Part shown: positions 7,961 through 9,830 of the stretch, in pieces
How the letters are laid out: the number at the start of each line of letters is the position of its first letter
Numbering within the stretch: position 1 is the first letter of the stretch
DNA from: Planctomycetaceae bacterium
Lineage (GTDB): Bacteria > Planctomycetota > Planctomycetia > Pirellulales > Thermoguttaceae
Assembly: GCA_031274385.1 (NCBI GenBank)
Contig: JAISQH010000184.1
Location: forward strand, 1 to 9,830
DNA: 9,830 nt
Direction: 5' to 3'
Made by a program: the position numbers and the translations under genes
Notes under the pieces: model-generated
What the model saw: the letters and a program-made list of their open reading frames with translations, nothing else
Told to the model about the DNA's origin: nothing
The model's database searches: none

Positions 7961-8028
7961 GTAGGGGCAACCCTTGCGGTTGCCCCGAACGATCACCGAT
8001 TCAGGGCGACCGCAAGGGTCGCCCCTAC
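7961..8028. repeat. Double-hairpin palindromic element, 25-bp arms
   Basis: Arms at 7961-7985 and 8004-8028 are reverse complements with 2 mismatches in 25, around an 18-nt centre. Each arm is also self-complementary: GGGGCAACC (7964-7972) pairs with GGTTGCCCC (7978-7986), and GGGCGACC (8004-8011) pairs with GGTCGCCC (8017-8024). The element can therefore form either one long stem or two short hairpins, like BIME/REP doublets. Its GC content contrasts sharply with the AT-rich flanks. It lies 21 bases before the likely promoter of the lipoprotein gene. Confidence 0.85.
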
Positions 8029-8048
8029 GGGTAAAAATTTTTTTGCTC

Positions 8049-8077
8049 TTGACGTGATTTTGGACAATTGCTACGAT
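8049..8077 (+). promoter_or_regulatory. Sigma70-type promoter for the lipoprotein gene
   Basis: TTGACG (8049-8054) and TACGAT (8072-8077) are exactly 17 bases apart, matching 5/6 and 4/6 of the consensus. Transcription would start near 8084, giving a leader of about 38 bases before the ATG at 8122. This placement argues against translation from the upstream in-frame TTG at 8068 or ATG at 8083. Confidence 0.5.
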
Positions 8078-8121
8078 TCGTTATGCAATGGTTTAATTTA
8101 ATCAGCAAGATTCTTAATTCG

Positions 8122-9510
8122 ATGTTACGTTTTCTGACGGCGGCGGTATTGTTGCTTGTTGTGATGGCGGGTTGCGCGAGTTTTGGAGAACGCCATCTCA
8201 GGATTCGGAGCGATTTTGAACAGGGCAAACTCGAAGCCGCAAAACAGGAAATTGATAAAGGTCTCAAACGAAAACGTGATGCCGATTTGCTCAAACTGAA
8301 CCGCTCCATCATTGAACTTTGCAGCGGCAAACCCCAAGAAGCCGAAAAACTCCTTCGGGAAGTCCGAGACCACTTCGAACAAAACGAAAACGAAAAAATA
8401 CAACACAACGCCGAAAAAGCCTTGTCCATGTTGACCGATGACAACTCGGTTGCCTACGCCGGAGAAGATTACGAAAAAGTTTTGATTCGGGTTTTTCTTG
8501 CCTTGTCGAATTTAATGTACGACGGAACAGACGCTCCGGCTTATGCGTTACAAATCGGGCAAAAGCAGAACGATATTATTAAAAAAGGTGCCGTCAAAGA
8601 CCCGAAAAACGAACAGAAAACAATTAACCTCAAAGCCGAATCCTATCGGCAAGTCGCCATCGGAGCGTATTTGATCGGGGCATTGCAAGAGGAAACGTTT
8701 CGTAATTACGATGATGTGACGAAGGCTTATGAGGCGGTTTGTGCTTGGGAACCCGGTTTTTCGCAGGGGCGACGGGATTTGGAACGTGCCAAACACGGAG
8801 TTCACAGTGCGCCGGGCAACGGCGTTGTTTATGTGTTCGGGCTTGTCGGTGCCGGACCGTATAAACTCCAACAAAATTGCGAAGTGCTTCAAGCCGCTCA
8901 ATTTTGGACAACTGCCTTTCTGATGATGGCAAGCAATCGGCCGGTTGTTCCTGATTTTGCGCCGATAATGATTCCGTGTGTGGTTCGTCCTCGTACAACG
9001 GTTCCGGCGTTGACGGTGCTGGTGGACGGCAAGCGAGCCGGGGAAACGGAAACGTTGGCGGACATCGGACGTATGGCGGAGGAACAATTCGAAGCGGTTA
9101 AGCCGCAAATCATTGCCCGTGCGGTGGTTCGCCGGGCAATCAAAAAAGGAATCATCTACGGAACCAAAGAAGCGGTTGATTCCAATCCTTGGGTGAGTCT
9201 CGCAATGGAACTCGGCGGAATTCTCTGGGAATCACTGGAAACCGCCGACACACGTTGTTGGAATCTTCTTCCGGCAGAAATTCAGGTTGTCCGGCTTGAA
9301 ATTCCGGCTGGAGAACACCGGATTTCATTACAACCATCGAGCCGTGTTTTTTCGGTTTCAGGTAACGGCTATGTCAGTTCAACAGATTCACATCCAACTG
9401 GTTCGGAGCACGAACGAACCATTCGGGTTGATGCCGGGCGCAATACTTACGTCTTAGCTAACTTTCCCGGAAACCGTCTTATCGGCGAAATCGTTGTTAG
9501 TAGTCAGTAG
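8122..9510 (+). CDS. Envelope lipoprotein resembling COG3014
   Basis: A 462-residue predicted lipoprotein from the ATG at 8122. The signal peptide MLRFLTAAVLLLVVMAG is followed by Cys18, a fitting lipobox, so it should be lipid-anchored on the outer side of the cytoplasmic or outer membrane. Earlier in-frame starts (TTG 8068, ATG 8083) would put an unusual extra segment before the signal and overlap the promoter. Residues about 22-105 are helical and TPR-like (repeated EAAKQEI/EAEKLL patterns). Then come GEDYEKVLIRVFLALSNL at 114-131, VVYVFGLVGAGPYK at 235-248, and NLLPAEIQVVRLEIPAGEHR at 381-400, which together resemble the uncharacterised COG3014 family. The function of that family is not established. 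The last residues, VVSSQ, and the stop codon come from an AGTAGTCAGT repeat, so the C-terminus may have been reshaped by it. The membrane anchor is well supported; family membership rests on pattern recall. Confidence 0.8.
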   Translation: MLRFLTAAVLLLVVMAGCASFGERHLRIRSDFEQGKLEAAKQEIDKGLKRKRDADLLKLNRSIIELCSGKPQEAEKLLREVRDHFEQNENEKIQHNAEKALSMLTDDNSVAYAGEDYEKVLIRVFLALSNLMYDGTDAPAYALQIGQKQNDIIKKGAVKDPKNEQKTINLKAESYRQVAIGAYLIGALQEETFRNYDDVTKAYEAVCAWEPGFSQGRRDLERAKHGVHSAPGNGVVYVFGLVGAGPYKLQQNCEVLQAAQFWTTAFLMMASNRPVVPDFAPIMIPCVVRPRTTVPALTVLVDGKRAGETETLADIGRMAEEQFEAVKPQIIARAVVRRAIKKGIIYGTKEAVDSNPWVSLAMELGGILWESLETADTRCWNLLPAEIQVVRLEIPAGEHRISLQPSSRVFSVSGNGYVSSTDSHPTGSEHERTIRVDAGRNTYVLANFPGNRLIGEIVVSSQ

Positions 9511-9522
9511 CTAGTAGTCAGT
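9497..9522. repeat. AGTAGTCAGT repeat, copy 2, overlapping the lipoprotein stop codon
   Basis: Bases 9501-9522 match 7841-7862 at 21 of 22 positions, in the same orientation. The repeat supplies the final Ser-Ser-Gln codons and the TAG (9508-9510) of the lipoprotein gene, so the gene is bracketed by direct repeats about 1.66 kb apart. Confidence 0.8.
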
Positions 9523-9569
9523 ATTCACAATGTTTTATACTTTCGGCAGTCACACGATTGATGTTTTGG

Positions 9570-9607
9570 CAAATTATTTGGTCAATTATTTGGTCAATTG
9601 TTTTGGT
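9570..9607. repeat. Three imperfect 12-13-bp tandem repeats
   Basis: CAAATTATTTGGT (9570-9582), CAATTATTTGGT (9583-9594) and CAATTGTTTTGGT (9595-9607) are contiguous. AT-rich and non-coding, they are probably a slipped-strand minisatellite. Confidence 0.75.
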
Positions 9608-9645
9608 TTTGAACTATGAACGATGAATTAAAACAACTCCGTAAA

Positions 9646-9662
9646 AAACTCCGAAGGAGTTT
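9646..9662. repeat. 17-bp palindrome, copy 1
   Basis: AAACTCCGAAGGAGTTT has 7-bp perfect arms around GAA. A partial AACTCCG lies just upstream at 9635-9641. It is the first of three related palindromes in this spacer. Confidence 0.85.
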
Positions 9663-9670
9663 CATTTGGA

Positions 9671-9704
9671 TAACCCCGTGCAAGCGGAGCGCAGCACGGG
9701 GTAA
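9671..9704. repeat. GC-rich hairpin repeat with ACCCCGTGC arms
   Basis: ACCCCGTGC (9673-9681) pairs with GCACGGGGT (9694-9702), a 9-bp stem with a 12-nt loop. The window ends with TTACCCCGTG (9821-9830), the reverse complement of the right end CACGGGGTAA (9695-9704), so an inverted second copy begins there. Confidence 0.8.
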
Positions 9705-9722
9705 GTCATCTCAAATTTACCG

Positions 9723-9739
9723 GAACTCCGAAGGAGTTC
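9723..9739. repeat. 17-bp palindrome, copy 2
   Basis: GAACTCCGAAGGAGTTC: 7-bp perfect arms around GAA, the same core as copy 1 with the outer pair A-T changed to G-C. Such a compensated change keeps the pairing. Confidence 0.85.
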
Positions 9740-9786
9740 AATTTTGATGTTTGTGGTTACTGTGACAAAGTTAATCCCTTTTTATT

Positions 9787-9803
9787 GAACTCCTACGGAG
9801 TTC
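9787..9803. repeat. 17-bp palindrome, copy 3
   Basis: GAACTCCTACGGAGTTC: the arms are identical to copy 2 but the loop is TAC instead of GAA, so sequence has drifted only where pairing does not constrain it. Confidence 0.85.
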
Positions 9804-9830
9804 TCGTTTTGTTTGTACACTTACCCCGTG

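Larger units (their letters stand above)
7715..8121. other. Repeat-rich spacer between divergent permease and lipoprotein genes
   Basis: This 407-base divergent spacer carries promoter candidates for both flanking genes, the AGTAGTCAGT array and the double-hairpin element. Short open frames cross it, but they are made largely of repeat sequence, lack ribosome-binding sites and resemble no protein I know, so I annotate no gene here. Confidence 0.7.
9511..9830. other. Palindrome-rich non-coding spacer, cut by the window end
   Basis: I find no credible gene in this 320-base stretch. It holds the tandem 12-mers, three 17-bp palindromes, one GC-rich hairpin and the start of another. No clear intrinsic terminator for the lipoprotein gene is visible, as none of the palindromes is followed directly by a T-run. 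Confidence 0.7.

Noticed and set aside
7707..8101. Two small plus-strand open frames (66 and 65 codons) in the divergent spacer
   Set aside because: They run through the repeat arrays and the double hairpin, lack ribosome-binding sites, and the encoded sequences are low in plausibility. They look like chance frames.
8068..8121. Upstream starts (TTG 8068, ATG 8083) for the lipoprotein
   Set aside because: They overlap the -10 region and expected transcript start, and would place extra residues before a signal peptide that is already complete from 8122.
9570..9830. Possible CRISPR array, because of repeated short palindromes
   Set aside because: Spacing is irregular, two unrelated repeat families alternate, there are no uniform spacers and no cas genes nearby.

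Overview
This looks like a chromosomal segment from a moderate-GC member of the Planctomycetota, possibly a gut- or sediment-type lineage. The evidence is the BatA/VWA membrane protein, an ABC-2-like permease whose N-terminus carries an NPVLLFELRQAVRNR signature, weak Shine-Dalgarno signals before most genes, and spacers filled with short palindromic repeats. The lineage is an inference from gene style. No rRNA, tRNA, CRISPR array, transposase or phage gene is visible.

Layout: (1) bases 1-2633, plus strand, the 3' part of an AddB/RecB-family protein with an inactivated-helicase-like core and a complete C-terminal PD-(D/E)XK nuclease domain; its N-terminus lies outside the window. (2) bases 2634-2823, a spacer holding a 31-bp inverted repeat built from 9-bp units. 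(3) bases 2824-4209, plus strand, an M20-family metallodipeptidase with all its metal ligands. (4) bases 4210-4379, a spacer with a 13-nt palindrome and a weak promoter candidate. (5) bases 4380-6242, plus strand, a BatA/VWA membrane protein. (6) bases 6239-7714, minus strand, a polytopic ABC-2-like permease that converges on the VWA gene with overlapping stop codons. (7) bases 7715-8121, a repeat-rich spacer with a double-hairpin element. (8) bases 8122-9510, plus strand, a lipoprotein resembling COG3014. (9) bases 9511-9830, a spacer packed with palindromes, cut by the window end.

The genes do not form an obvious single pathway. The nuclease belongs to DNA break processing, the dipeptidase to peptide turnover, and the VWA protein, permease and lipoprotein to the cell envelope. 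The VWA protein and the permease belong to gene types that often sit near each other in planctomycetes, but here they are convergent and lack the usual MoxR ATPase, DUF58 and ABC ATPase partners within the window. I do not see convincing evidence of a new defence or mobile system. The most unusual content is in the spacers: at least four different palindromic or tandem repeat families in under 1.1 kb of non-coding DNA, one of which forms the stop codon of the lipoprotein gene.
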